Assembly (NCBI GenBank): GCA_949358305.1
Contig: OX442320.1
Location: 3,736,259-3,800,258 of the forward strand
Origin: Strigamia acuminata
Lineage: Eukaryota; Arthropoda; Chilopoda; Geophilomorpha; Linotaeniidae
Length of the DNA: 64,000 nt
Reading direction: 5' to 3'
Below are positions 1-11,726 of the stretch, piece by piece. Positions within the stretch are counted from its first letter, which is position 1, and each line of letters opens with the position of its first letter. Made by a program: the position numbers and the translations under genes. The notes below the pieces were generated by a model. It was not told where the DNA came from, did no database searches, and saw nothing but the letters and a program-made list of their open reading frames with translations.

Positions 1-1734
1 AGTAAATACAACAGCAGTATTTGCTTTTTTTTAACAATAAAGCGCTGTCTTCGTGACATTTGGGCAGCCATTTTGAAAATGTGTCAGTGACGTCACTAGC
101 GATAAATGAAATATCGAAATGAATTCCCACGTATTTCCAACTCGGAATTTTCTTGGGTTTGTCCACCAGGGGGTTCAAATTTTAATGTTATTTGCCATGG
201 TTATGGCAAATGTAGCGGGTTTTTCTATTGGTTGTCATAAACCAATATGTTTACTTGAGGTGAATTTAATGGCTGTAGTGGGAGCTTGTGGTTTTTGGTT
301 TATGTCCATGTTGTTTGTTAAGGATAAAGCAGAAGAAATAACACACTTTATTGGATGTTTAACGCTAGAGAAAAGACGGAGAAACATAGAAAATTGTGCT
401 GGATTAATTGATGAGTCTATAATTTCTAAATTCTTAAATGTCTGCACCTTAAACTTCGCATTCTGAGAAGGAAAGAAGAAGGAAAAAAAATGGACAAACT
501 TGTTCTATTGAAAGAATAAAACCACTTTTTGTGCTCCCAATCTCTGACCTCAACCTTTGGCTCTGCCTCCGGCCAATGAGGTCTGCGAATTATGGGCGAG
601 TGGCGGTAAGCGGAACTTTGAAGTGGGTCGAGTGGCGCCACTAACTCGAAGGTGTCGATGGAGAAGCGGACGAGATACCGAAGTCGAGTAACTCCTACCG
701 AGTCAAACGACGCTTGATGAGAGTTAGATCGAGTAATCATAACCATCCTCTGCTACCAAAACTGACTAATGCTTCTACTTGATTTATACATGTATGTATT
801 TATTTGTAACGGCGACCCATCTATGGACAAAGGGCTGCAAAAATACTTGATTTATACAATACGTGATACACAATATATTGATTCAATAAAATATGCCAGC
901 AGTTGTTCGATAAACAATATATTGTTACGCGTACGGACCGTTCCGATTAAATATGCCAAAGGTTGTTCGCGGTCCGTCAACGTCAAACGGTCAAAGTGAT
1001 ACAAAGGTTATGCAGATCGGTGTTGTGGGAACCTATAAAGTCAATGTCCAGTTGATATAAACATAGAGAGTTTGAAGAAAGAAAAAAGTTGAACTGTTGT
1101 TTGACCTGAAGTTTCGTTAACCGGACCGCATAATAATTCAGCGCAAACGAGCGAATGAAATTGGCAAATCAATTTTAAATGAAATGTAGAGCATGTTTTG
1201 GGTTGACAGTTATGCTTTTCCCACCTTCAATGAACATTAGTTGTAATTTGTTTTGTTGAGTCAAACCTATTGTTTGGTCGTTTCATTGAGTATTCAGTCA
1301 CATTTCACAGGGAATTACATGTTGCACACCATCCATTATGTAGGGTGAATAGAACAGCATGCAACTGCTTAAACATGGTACTTTGTTTAATGGAATCTGT
1401 GTAAGTGCTCAACTTGTATTTATGTAATTAGACTTGGAATTTGTCTAGTGGATTTCAATAATGATTTCATTTTTTTTAAAGGCTTGCCCTTTCAAGTCGA
1501 TATCGGTATTACCGGCAGTTTGAAATTTAGAACATTTAACATTCTTATTTGTTATTTAGTTTGTATGGTCTAGAAAAGTCTGTAAACTTAGTCTTAAGAT
1601 TGAATTGTAGAGTTGAACGTCTTTTAAAAATTATGGCTTTAAACGTCTTTTAATTGCTGAAAAGTTAATGTAAATTTGAAGTGTTTTAAGTGTTAGTGGT
1701 TTTGTTTTTTGGTGTTAAGAAAGCCGCAATCAAA
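1..1734. other. Non-coding 5' stretch
   Basis: No gene is convincingly supported. A 115-codon open frame (119-466, plus) is rich in hydrophobic residues but has no recognisable domain, no clear splice context and no family resemblance. The last 200 bases before 1735 could be the 5' untranslated region of the small candidate exon there. Confidence 0.4.
88..95. promoter_or_regulatory. CRE-type palindrome TGACGTCA
   Basis: Perfect 8-bp TGACGTCA, the binding site known for CREB/ATF bZIP factors. It is one of four in the first 7 kb. Function is inferred from the motif only. Confidence 0.3.
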
Positions 1735-1788
1735 ATGCCGAAGACCGAACTAAAAGCCGATCCATTGGCCGGCTTCTTCGGAGGTTAA
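1735..1788 (+). CDS. Candidate first coding exon or 17-codon small ORF
   Basis: An ATG at 1735 sits in a good arthropod-style context (CAAAATG) and opens 17 codons (starting MPKTELKADPLAGFF) before TAA at 1786. The peptide is balanced in composition, unlike the low-complexity frames around it. A GT at 1784 (GGAG/GTTAAT) could be a weak splice donor, so this may be exon 1 of a larger plus-strand gene rather than a complete micro-ORF. No downstream exon was identified and the product is not recognised. Confidence 0.25.
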   Translation: MPKTELKADPLAGFFGG

Positions 1789-3286
1789 TTTGATTTTTGG
1801 TCCCCGTTTGTAAATATTGTGTTGTAAATTGCTGGTTTAGTAATAATTCTACCCAATAGCCTTTTATAAACATGTTCTCTGGTGATTTAAAACTATGAAA
1901 CATTCTTGTGTGGAAATGACAAGTTTTTTTTATTTATTAAATATGGAGGTATGTGTAACCATTGCATTAAACAAAGAAATTTGACTAGAATTATCATTTA
2001 TATGATGCAATTGACTTGGTAAATACATACCTTCAGTCAGGAAATGTTGCTGTGTATAAGCATCAGAAGAAAAGTCAAATCTTGGCTAGAAAGAGTGTGA
2101 AAAAGAAATGAGAGGGTCAGTAGATAAGTTATGGAGTTGGTTTTTAAAAAAAATTGGTCCTGTATTGAGGATGCATGGCTCTAGAGCAGACACCATGCAT
2201 CATCTTGGCAGCTACTGCTGCTTCTCCACCATTGATTTGGCGCCTTGGATGACTGCATTTAATAAACAATTCAAGCACTCAAACCTAGGGACAACCATCT
2301 TTCATTAAACTATGGATTAGTGACATAAATGGCGCTGTACAAATAAAATAGAAAAGTTTTACGGTTTGTCGTTGACGGTCTTTCGATCTTTCGAATAATG
2401 TGAAACACCAGGAAAAATAATATTAACAATAAAATTTTAAAATAAATACTGTTTATAATAAGTAATAATTAAAAATAATTATTTATATTTTTATATTTAA
2501 TTATTTATTTTTTTGAATTATGTTTAAATAGGTTCTGTTGTGTTATATAACATGTGGTTAGTTGTGTTTGTTGGTTCCAGCCTTGCTTTACTTGTTCGCG
2601 TGGGGTAAAGCAGCGCCAAGTTGAGTCAGTGGTTGGCTGGGTGACCGGCTGGGAATCCTTGATTCAGAGTCCTCTTTTATATTCTTGGCTTGGCTTCTTG
2701 ATATTATGAAGTCCAATGAATGCTAAAGAGGAAAATTGTAAAGGAACTTAACAGCTCACAGGTTACTTTAGTGAATCTGTGGTTTCCTGAAGTTTCTGAC
2801 ATTTTTTTTCTCGAAAAATGGAAATTGTGTTTTTATTTTTTATTTTTTTTTTTAGAAGTAATTAGGTGGATATTTGGTTACTCTTGTGCAATGACTCCCA
2901 CACAGCATTTCAAAAGTGTTGGACTTTAATTTACTGTTTTGTGTCAGGTGATAATAAAATGCAACAAATGAAAATTTGTGGCAATAAACATGATATATAA
3001 ATTACTCAGAATATGAGTTTGAGGGGGAGGAATTTCTCGTAAAAAAATGTTAACGCACTTAAAGTTATCAGTGATTTCATTTGGTGTTGGAATTAATGAA
3101 TTGTGGGGTGTTTTGATAGAAATTTATAACTTTTCGCCAACCCTGTATCTGAATTGGAATAAATTCTTCTAGACGGTTTTTTAAATGAGAATTTTTCCAG
3201 ATTTTTGTAATGTAGCCTACGTTTAAATCGTTTTAGGTGAGTCTCTAGTGTCTTAAAAATGGTTAAGAATTTGTTAATTCATGTAT
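1789..3286. other. AT-rich non-coding DNA
   Basis: No supportable gene, RNA or named repeat. Short open frames at 2108-2308 and 2720-2929 have no domain or splice support. Confidence 0.5.
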
Positions 3287-3850
3287 AAAATGTGATTTTA
3301 AATAATAAAAAGTGTAATTTTAAATGAATAAATGTGATTTTAAATGAAAAAGTGTTATTTTAAATGAATAAATGTGATTGAAACGAAAAAATGTGATTTT
3401 AACGAAAAATGTGATTTTAACGAAAAAATGTGATTTTAACGAAAAAATGTGATTTTAACGAAAAAATGTGATTTTAACGAAAAAATGTGATTTTAACAAA
3501 AAAATGTGATTTTAAATTTTAAAAAATGTGATTTTTAATGGAAAAGGATAATTTTAAATGAAAAAATGTGATTTAAAATGAAAAAATGTGATTTTTAATG
3601 GAAAAGTGTAATTTTAAATGAAAAAATGTGATTTAAAATAAAAAAAATGTGATTTAAAATAAAAAAATGTGATTTTAAATGAAAAAAATTTGATTTTTAA
3701 TGGAAAAATGTGAGTTTAAACGAAAAAATGTGATTTTAACAGCAAAAAAGGGATTTTAACAGCAAAAAAGGGATTTTAACAGCAAAAAAGGGATTTTAAC
3801 AGCAAAAAAGGGATTTTATATTTAAAAAAAGTGTGATTTCAATTGCAAAT
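3287..3850. repeat. Degenerate 19-20 bp minisatellite
   Basis: Many head-to-tail copies of a unit like GAAAAAATGTGATTTTAAC, with variants (AAATGAAAAAATGTGATTT and four near-identical AGCAAAAAAGGGATTTTAAC copies near 3740-3817). The array decays gradually to about 3930. Non-coding. Confidence 0.85.
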
Positions 3851-4584
3851 AAAACATGATTTCAAAAGAAGATAAAATATGATTTCAAATACACAAAAAA
3901 GGATTTAAAATTTCAAAAATATTATTTTAAATAAAGAAAAATATAAAAAAAAAACAATCAAATGTCTCTACACTGACCAAACTACCAAATTCCATAAATT
4001 ACACCTTCCATGTTCCAAAACTAAATTTCCTATCTCCCAACAAATACATTCTAGCAATAAAGCAAAATACAAAAATAAAAAAAGATGCAATCAGTTAAAT
4101 ACTGTTTATGACTTTAAGTCTTTGCCCAACATGACATTAATGTGGGAAAACTTTATGGTAGATGTAATTACCATGCAACTGAAATGAATAATCCGCTTAG
4201 CAAACCTCTAATCTCTCCTGCTTTCTCATGGACTACCAACTCCTACTACTATCGCCTTACCCTTCACTTAAATCACACCACCACGTCCAAATTTGCATAA
4301 AAACACCTCGCAGTCCCGAATAAAAAATAAAAAAAAATATTTAAAAAACCACAAAAATTTTAATCCACAGATTAATTAATTAAAATTCCAAAAAAAATGG
4401 CGGCAAACTAAAGACGGATTCAGCAATTCCTCCCACTAAACATTTTATGGGTCCCAAGGGCAGGAAGTGAGATATAAACACGTCATAAAAGACGGGAACA
4501 TACGTGCGGAATGCGTGGGTGGACCGGGGCGTCTCGCGGTCTCGCCGGGGCACACCGCGCATACAAATGGGGAAGCGCGACTAG

Positions 4585-4592
4585 TGACGTCA
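4585..4592. promoter_or_regulatory. CRE-type palindrome TGACGTCA
   Basis: Second perfect TGACGTCA, at the left side of the GC-richer belt. Motif-based call only. Confidence 0.3.
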
Positions 4593-5534
4593 TAAGGTCC
4601 GTTTTTTTCCCTCGGCTTCTTCGTCTCGGTTTTTGAAGCGTGTAGGTGGACTATCCCTGTTGCACACTTCGATCTTTGACCTGACCATCCTTCTTGGTTT
4701 AATTGCTCCAGGAAAAAAAATCGAGACGAGGTATAGTTCCCATAAAATGTTGCAGCAGTCACAACATATTGACCCAATTTAACCTCCACATACCCCGTGT
4801 TCAGTCATTTTGAGTGTTTTCTGCATAGATTTCATTTCCTGCAAGAAATTCGACATTTTTTCCTTCCTGAGAATTGGTTTTAGTGTTTCTATAAACAGAT
4901 ATTGGACAGCAAACCATCAAGATGCGAATTTAAGAATCGGAACTCCATCTATCGGTGAAATATTAAAACAGTGAAGTATGTCCTGCCTGTGGAGATAAAC
5001 CTCACGACCGTTCCTGTTCTGCGATATCGCTTTCTGAACGTCGATGCGCAGAGTCGTGCGGGGAAGCCAATACCGACCGAGCGATGAGGGTGTGTCTCGG
5101 AAAACTCTTCACTCGACTCAAATTGTAAGAGTTCCTTCAAATAACATAACATTGATTTAATAATAGAAAAGCGATAATATTTACAATAAATAAAAGATAA
5201 AATAAAAAAATCATGGCTTTGTTCTCGCTAGAATGCAATCCTATAGCTATTCGTTCGGACGGATTAACTTCCTCGTGTCACAACGAAGGAATAGCAACCT
5301 CAAAGAATTAATTGAGAAAGCAAAGTTTCCGTGCGTGTGGATTCCGACAAAAAAGGGAAAACCGGTTGCCGGTTTCCATCCGCTATGAATTCAGAGGCCT
5401 AGACGACGTCATCAGCATCAAATTCCACTTTGGTCAAAATTAGCTTAAGCCGGCCCCGCAAAGCCGTCTTACCGTTCCTTTGAATTTGCCGCCAATCGCG
5501 GGTTTTTATTCCTTCAAAATGAGTTTTTATACGA

Positions 5535-5633
5535 TTGTTGCAGCATTGGTTTTTCTAGCATTATTGCAGCATTGGTTTTTCTAGCATTGTTGCAATATGG
5601 GATTTTGCAGCATTGTTGCAGCATTAGGTTTTT
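5535..5633. repeat. Short imperfect tandem repeat
   Basis: Three to four imperfect copies of a unit of about 27 bp containing TTGTTGCAGCATTGG and TTTTTCTAGCA. Confidence 0.6.
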
Positions 5634-6357
5634 TGACATTGTTTCTTCTCTTTCCTCTTCGTACAATGCCAACAACTCCATCTACTGACACATTTACGGT
5701 AGACTATAACTAAACGGCTTTTATCCGCTTTTATCGCTATGGGCTCTTCGATTCAACGTATAAAATCCAAATTAACCAAGAGCTCACCACAGCTCCGCTC
5801 ACCGCACAAAAATCCTTTCAACACTTTTTTCCCCCCACCTAATAAAAATCATGATTTGCAGTTTGCCATTTACTATAATTGCATTTTTTAGAGCACCATT
5901 AAAACCGGGATTCATAAACAAAATTTCCTGTAGTCTCATCATCATCATCGATTCAAACCACCCAAGTCTAAATCGACTTTCCGATTCCCAAACGACGGAT
6001 GGAAGGAAACTAAAACAACAACAAAAAAGCCGAACAAAAATAGGTCACTTTTTCCCCGTCCGCCTAGAAAACATTAAAAGAAGAAAAAAAAATGCTAAAC
6101 TGCCACGTGCAACGTGCGAATAATGAGCTGTCTGACCCGACGGTCACGTGTTGTTGAGCGTGCAAGCACAAACAAGCACAATGGCTGTGATTACGGTTCA
6201 CGAGCGCCATAATTTTCACACTATTGTTGCGCCGAGTGCTGCGGCGCAACAGGACACGAGTTTATGAATACTTGAAGAGATGGCTGATACGATGCAATGT
6301 GAACCGATAAATCATACTTTGACCCCTGAACCGCGAGTGTTTCCTAGACAACGCCCC

Positions 6358-6365
6358 TGACGTCA
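6358..6365. promoter_or_regulatory. CRE-type palindrome TGACGTCA
   Basis: Third perfect TGACGTCA, at the right edge of the GC-richer belt. Motif-based call only. Confidence 0.3.
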
Positions 6366-6855
6366 CGTTTGGTGTTGGTGAATGGAGACAAGATGGATGG
6401 CGGTGTCAGAAATTATTCCAACCTGTTGCCACTAGAGGGCACTCGCATGAATAATGTTGAAGTCTCTGTTTTCGCATTTTGTTTGTGTGAAATTTCAACT
6501 TGTCACTTCAATTGATGATTTGTGGCTCTTGCTTGTTTGCCGGATTGTTTTTACAATTATTCTTTGGAGTTGCGCTGATTAATGATGTTGGTGCCTTTTC
6601 CGGCCGTTTGTCAGAAAACAAATTTCACTAATTTCAGACAAATTGCACGAAAGGCTTAACGGACAACCCGCTGCTGCCGTGGTGATTAATTAACGCTAGG
6701 TGTACTATTGTTACTCGGTAAGGTTAATAGGTTCACGTGGTATTGTTGCATATTAGCAACACTTAAGCCTGGATTTAATTTAGGTGTTATCGATACATAA
6801 TTTGTCTGCCGTAGTTAACCACAGGACTTTATATTTAGATCTGGCAGTTCGGTGA

Positions 6856-6863
6856 TGACGTCA
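6856..6863. promoter_or_regulatory. CRE-type palindrome TGACGTCA
   Basis: Fourth perfect TGACGTCA in the first 7 kb. Motif-based call only. Confidence 0.3.
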
Positions 6864-6980
6864 CAAATTGAAATTTTTTTATTATTATGAAAATAAAATA
6901 ATTTAGACGTTAAAAAAAGACGGTGGTTTTTCTTGTTTACTTGCATAATAATGCAAATTTGAATACATTTATTGAAGAAA

Positions 6981-7308
6981 TTCAGTACTTTTGCAGTAGA
7001 AATTTAATTGTTGCCACAACGGCTGATTTGTTTTCATTTTAAAACGAAAACATTTAACTTAAGATGACTAAGATAAGTTGGATAGTACTAATTTGATGGT
7101 GCTCTACAACTTTGTAATTGAAAATTTTGCTCTATCTCGACCAGCTAACGGGTTAGCGAATGAAAAGTGCATTGTTGCATGTCTGACATGAAATTTGATT
7201 ACACTATTGGATTCGTCAACCCTACTTTTCTCCAGGCTAGTCTACTCGGTTTTTTAAAAAAGCAGATACTTATTCTGGAAATTGCCTGTAACGTCGTAAA
7301 CTAAACAC
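6981..7308 (+). mobile_element. MITE-like element, mariner-style ends, copy 1
   Basis: This segment is shared with 44562-44818 (same orientation) and 34485-34834 (reverse orientation). Shared landmarks are TTCAGTACTTTTGCAGT, GACTAAGATAAGTTGGATAG and an end resembling AAACACC(CTGTA). The reversed copy ends in ACCGGGTGTCCCAAAAGTAA, which resembles mariner-type terminal repeats. No transposase; non-autonomous and decayed. Confidence 0.65.
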
Positions 7309-8401
7309 CAATGGACGTCAATGGACCATTGTCGTTGGAATTAGACCATGTTTAGAATCCAATGGCCCACCGTCTACTTGAAAATATCGTCCACTGGTTT
7401 TTTTGTGTATTGTCCTGAACACAAATTAATCAGCCTGGGCTTGGGCCTAAAATCCTCCATCTACTTCTCTAACAGAAGTAGACTCTTTATTGTCATGTTA
7501 CCTGGCCAACTATCACTAGGAGAAAAAGATGGAAGCTGCATGATGTTTTATACATTGCATTGTTGCCCATACAATGTACTTTTTCAATGCATTTAAACCT
7601 GCATAATTCCTTGTGGTGTCAATACACCACAGGTTTGAACTAATTTCAATTACCTCGAGGCCTTTTGGTCATCGTCCACTTCGACCATCATTAGAAACTT
7701 CCTAGTGGCCCACAACGATTTCTGACCTGATACTCCAAGTAATAAGTTATAGATGAGATAAAGGGCTGGCACCATAATACATCAAAGCGTGATTAATGTT
7801 AGTTTAGTCGAGTAAAAGGAGAGCGGAAAGGCAGTTTGATTCACTTTGTTTCCACTGGCTGTCAAACGGCATCAAGTGTCTGAAAGAAAAGTGACTTTTG
7901 TGTCTTACAGGCAAGCATAAATTGCAGCAGGATTGGCCCGAAGTAGCATTAAATTTCACTTTACTCCCATAACTTGGGCCGGGAGATATACAAGCATGGA
8001 GAATGTGAGTGAGCTACGGATTTGGCCTGCAAGAGTTTTCGGAGTTGAAGCCGGTATAAATAAAAGCAAGGAAGGCACAGTGTTGAAATGGGTTATCATG
8101 ACTCATGATGAATGGGTAGGCGAGGACGTTTCTGACGGCTCGTGAACGTCGCCCTCAAAAGCAACACGTCCGACAAATTAAAAACCTACAGCCCATACAA
8201 GTATCAATTACACAAGCCATTCCGCCTTTTCCTTGTACCTGCATGTTTCGAGTGACCTTCCACAAGTTGGGCTGCTCGGCAGGCAAGGTCATCGTACAGG
8301 TTCCACCGCTTCCGATCAATACGAGCACATAGTGATCGCACGGTGATTAAACAATCAAACTTGCACGCCTGTCTACGGAACAAACTATGATGTTTGGACA
8401 G

Positions 8402-8537
8402 TTACGACCTTAACTTGTGTCTTTTGTGTATTTCGTGGATTGAATCATCGTGTGTGTTGCGTCCAGAGCCTCGTGGCCCTCCCCTGACCACGTGGCGTCC
8501 GTCTGAACACTCACAATTGTATGTAAATACCGCGTTT
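8402..8537 (-). CDS. Weak candidate terminal coding exon
   Basis: On the minus strand a plausible acceptor (GGTATTTGCAG) at 8538-8539 is followed by one base and then 45 codons including a stop, TAA at 8404-8402. The frame contains NCECSDGRH and is otherwise basic and hydrophilic, with no recognised domain. It could be a last or alternative exon of a minus-strand gene. Its start phase (1 nt) does not fit the splice donor at 24922 of the sushi-protein gene. It may equally be chance. Confidence 0.15.
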
Positions 8538-9791
8538 CTGCAAATACCCGATAACAAATAAAAGGTGATACAACTATACAAAGCACAAGTGTGGTAGTCC
8601 ATTTGGTACGTCATTCTCGTATGTTAGAATTATAAGGTTTCGCAATATTAAGCGGTTAGTGTAGAAGGAAAAGGTAACTGCTGAAAAGTGTGTAATGACC
8701 TTTCTTAAGTTGTAAAGAAATATTTTGCAAGTAATGGGGTATAATCTGTGGAACAATTTCACACACAAAATTGTGCTTTGTCATTAAAGACGCGTATAAA
8801 TTAAGTTTTCCAATGATAATTACAGAGCATGTCTCATATTGCAAAATAAAGGGTTAATTGCTCTGACACCAAATCAGAGTCAATATTCTCCCACAAAATT
8901 ATCAGGCCCCTAAGCACTAAGTATTTACTCCATGTTTGGCGCAGAAACAATACGAACAGCTGTACAAAGCGCGCTAACAATACAATCATTAAATGAGCGA
9001 TTAGTTGATTACTTCGATTACTTTGATTAGTCGATTACTTGATGTGTTTTGATTTGCGACCCCTCAACAAAATAAGCCGCAGCCAAATAAAGTTGTATAG
9101 AGCCATGAAGGTTATTACTTAATCATATGTCATTTAGCAACAATCTCATAACATTTGTATGTGTAGCTTAGCTCAGTTGGAGACCCGATGCTACTTACCG
9201 TCAACTCCTGTTGATTGGCTGATGTTTCAATGGCTTAGTGTCAGCAAACTGCCCACATTTTGACCAAATCTTAAACCTGTTTTTATTTCTATAGTAACAA
9301 ACACAAAAAATTAAATGAATATTTGTTTTGAGTTTACAATACAGTGCAATGAAAAGTTTTCTTACTTTGAATAACACAATTGTACATAGGAAGACAAACT
9401 GTGGGAAAAACCTTTTTACATCCACTGACAGCCATTTTGAGTCCAAAATAGTAAACCAAATCAACACTACTAGTGTTTTAAGTGAAATGGCTTTTCATGA
9501 GTAACTTTAATAATAGTAATAATAAATAACAACAAAGTCATGGATATGTTGCCTATTTTAAAGTGTTATAAAATTATACAATAAGAATCCATTGTTCAGA
9601 ATTATGGCCCCTCTAGACTTGTTTAGATATCTAAATAAACTATTTATGTTGTTTTTTTTGGGTTTTTTAAAACTTTAAATTTACAATTCTAAATAACACA
9701 ACTCTAATTTTAAAAAAATTGAAATCTCAAACATGCCAACAATGGCAAGTTTTTTTTTTTCATTTTTTTTTTTTTTTTTTATAAAAAAAAA
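8538..9791. other. Non-coding; possible 3' UTR of the 9792 exon
   Basis: No coding signal. If the minus-strand exon at 9792-9889 is real, its 3' untranslated region would run leftwards from 9791. A minus-strand AATAAA occurs at 9287-9282. A tRNA-like A-box (TAGCTCAGTTGG, about 9171-9182) is present without a matching 3' half. Confidence 0.3.
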
Positions 9792-9889
9792 TTAACTGGA
9801 AGTTGGTGATGGTGTTGCATCATCATCAGAAGCAATATTTTCATTGGTTTCACTGGTTTCAATTTCTGCTTCTTCTAGTAATGGAACAC
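9792..9889 (-). CDS. Candidate terminal exon, acidic C-terminal tail
   Basis: On the minus strand an acceptor (TTACTTCTAG at 9891-9890) is followed by 2 nt plus 32 codons ending in TAA (9794-9792). The encoded tail is acidic and Ser/Thr-rich (PLLEEAEIETSETNENIA, then an Asp run and PSPTSS). It needs a donor leaving one nucleotide. The strong donor (GAAG/GTATGT) inside the last sushi-protein exon at 24922 leaves exactly one, so the two can be joined in frame. That would make the complete gypsy element intronic to the gene. The join is an inference from phase and composition only; the exon could belong to another gene. Confidence 0.4.
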
Positions 9890-10310
9890 CTAGAAGTAAA
9901 TTTTAAAAAAAAATTATTTTTATTTTTTTAAATGATTTAAATTTGAAAAATATATTTAATGAAAAAGCCGTAAATTGTTGGTTATTAAAGTAATTATGTT
10001 CCATGAGGAAATACTTATTGTTAACACTTCTCAGCATCAATCACATGTGATTTAATTTTTTTCCTGCTTTATTTTTTATTTTTTAATTTCTTATTATAAT
10101 GATTGTAAAGTGTTAGATACACTTGGAAAATCACAGTTGAAATATCAGATTGAAAAATATCACGCAACGAAACCATTAAACTAAAGTTGCCTATCAAATT
10201 GATTAAAAAACAAAACTTTTTGCAGCCCTTTAATCTTCCAAACTATAAATATAATCTCATTCTTTATCTTGAGAAAAATTGCTGGCAAGATCAAATGGAA
10301 AATTCAATAT
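9890..10310. other. AT-rich non-coding flank of the gypsy element
   Basis: Nothing supportable. The last four bases (10307-10310, ATAT) are the left copy of the target-site duplication. Confidence 0.6.
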
Positions 10311-10829
10311 TGTTACGTGGCCAGACTGACTACTGTTTGACCACGTAAATACTTTATTATTAAACTGGGGGTTTGTAATTGCATTAAGTTAAACTAGCAT
10401 TTAAACTGTGTTGCTAATAAGAAGGTAATGAAGAGGACTCATTGTATTATTAATAAAATATAACTGTATGTTTATTAAATCATAAATACAATCTGAAATA
10501 AACCAAAGATTAACTTAAAACTAAATCTTATAAAACTATCTTAAATCTAGTAAGCATGAATAACTTTGGTGGGTGAAGAACCTCAAGATGCCGCGGCAGT
10601 ACCTGCCCGACAACCTCTCGGTATGAAAGCTCGGAATGAACTGACATTTCAGTTCTCCTCATCAGCCAAGTAAACTTGGGTGATTCTACTATTACTTAAT
10701 GGGTAAATTAGTGAGATCATTCGCTTAAGGCGAACTCTAGTGAGGGTTTACAGCATTAATTCGAATCGTTTAGTTACGGAAGCGAGGTGGCGACAACTGG
10801 TTCACAGTGTGCTCGTCAACCTCGTAACA
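10311..10829 (-). repeat. 3' LTR of the gypsy element
   Basis: 519 bp, TG...CA termini, apparently identical to 17775-18293. As the element reads on the minus strand, this is its downstream LTR. Confidence 0.95.
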
Positions 10830-10841
10830 GCCCCCTCCTTT
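10830..10841 (-). other. Polypurine tract of the gypsy element
   Basis: On the minus strand, AAAGGAGGGGGC lies directly next to the 3' LTR. This is the expected position and composition of the plus-strand priming tract. Confidence 0.8.
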
Positions 10842-11726
10842 AGATTTTTGGACCCCAAAAACAAGTTATTTAACTAAACAAACTCCCTTGTTGTTCATGC
10901 TTATATATGAGTTCATTCCCTGTTATTCATGCTTACTTTCACAGAATTCATACTTTAGACAATATTTACTAAAAACAATTTCAAATTACAAAAATTCAAA
11001 ATCATATGTCAATTATTACACAAATACGCTTTCAAGATTAACACTTTTTGATATTTTTACACTTATATTACTTTTTTTTCTCAGTTTTCCTATTTTCTAT
11101 ACAAACTAATAATTCAAAAAAAATAATATACACTACATTCAATGTGAATGAAAATGAAAACAATATCAAAATCAAAAAAATAATATCAACTTCAAATAAT
11201 AAAAAAAAAAAAACCATGTCTCTGCTCGCTCCCGTACACCTGGGCTCACATCATTGACAAATAATACAAAATAAATTATACACAAAAAAAATTATTTCAT
11301 CTAAACCAATTAAATATTCATAGCTATTTCTATTAAATTTTAAAATTAAATGTCAAGTTAACATTTCAAAAATGTGCGAAGTTCTCTTTATTCGCTGGAA
11401 AAATGGCGATAGATTCGTTTCGTTTTGTTCACTTTCGGCACTTTTATTAATATTATCCAAAGCTGGAGAAAAATGTCTCAAAATTGTTCAATTCAACCAG
11501 TAAATTCTAGTTATTCTTGGTTCACTGCAAATAACTTGCGTTCGCCTCAAAAAACAAGAAAATACAACTTCAAAATCGTGTCACGTCTCGTCTGCGTTCA
11601 TATTAACTTCCGTCAATTAAAAGTACCTACTTTCACAGAAAATATGCGAAATCCTCGTCAATCACACTCGGAGAATAACAATTCCCTTCGCTCACTGCAA
11701 ATAACTTGCGTTCACTTACAGAAAAG
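10842..11726 (-). other. 3' untranslated part of the gypsy element
   Basis: About 0.9 kb between the pol stop and the purine tract. It has no open frame with envelope features on the minus strand, so the element is gag-pol only. Plus-strand open frames here (10888-11109, 11425-11730) have no support. Confidence 0.7.

Larger units (their letters stand above)
3851..8401. other. Non-coding belt with CpG-containing, GC-richer patches
   Basis: No gene is supported. About 4450-6400 is visibly richer in GC and CpG than its flanks and contains TGACGTCA and CACGTG palindromes (CACGTG near 6104 and 6149), which could mark a promoter or enhancer. Open frames here (for example 4445-4789 and 4949-5152, both minus) lack domains and acceptable exon borders. 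Confidence 0.4.

Noticed and set aside
119-466. 115-codon hydrophobic open frame on the plus strand
   Set aside because: No domain, no exon borders and no family resemblance; hydrophobic frames are common in T-rich DNA.
9166-9200. tRNA-like A-box (TAGCTCAGTTGG)
   Set aside because: No B-box, acceptor pairing or anticodon arm could be placed; only a fragment at most.
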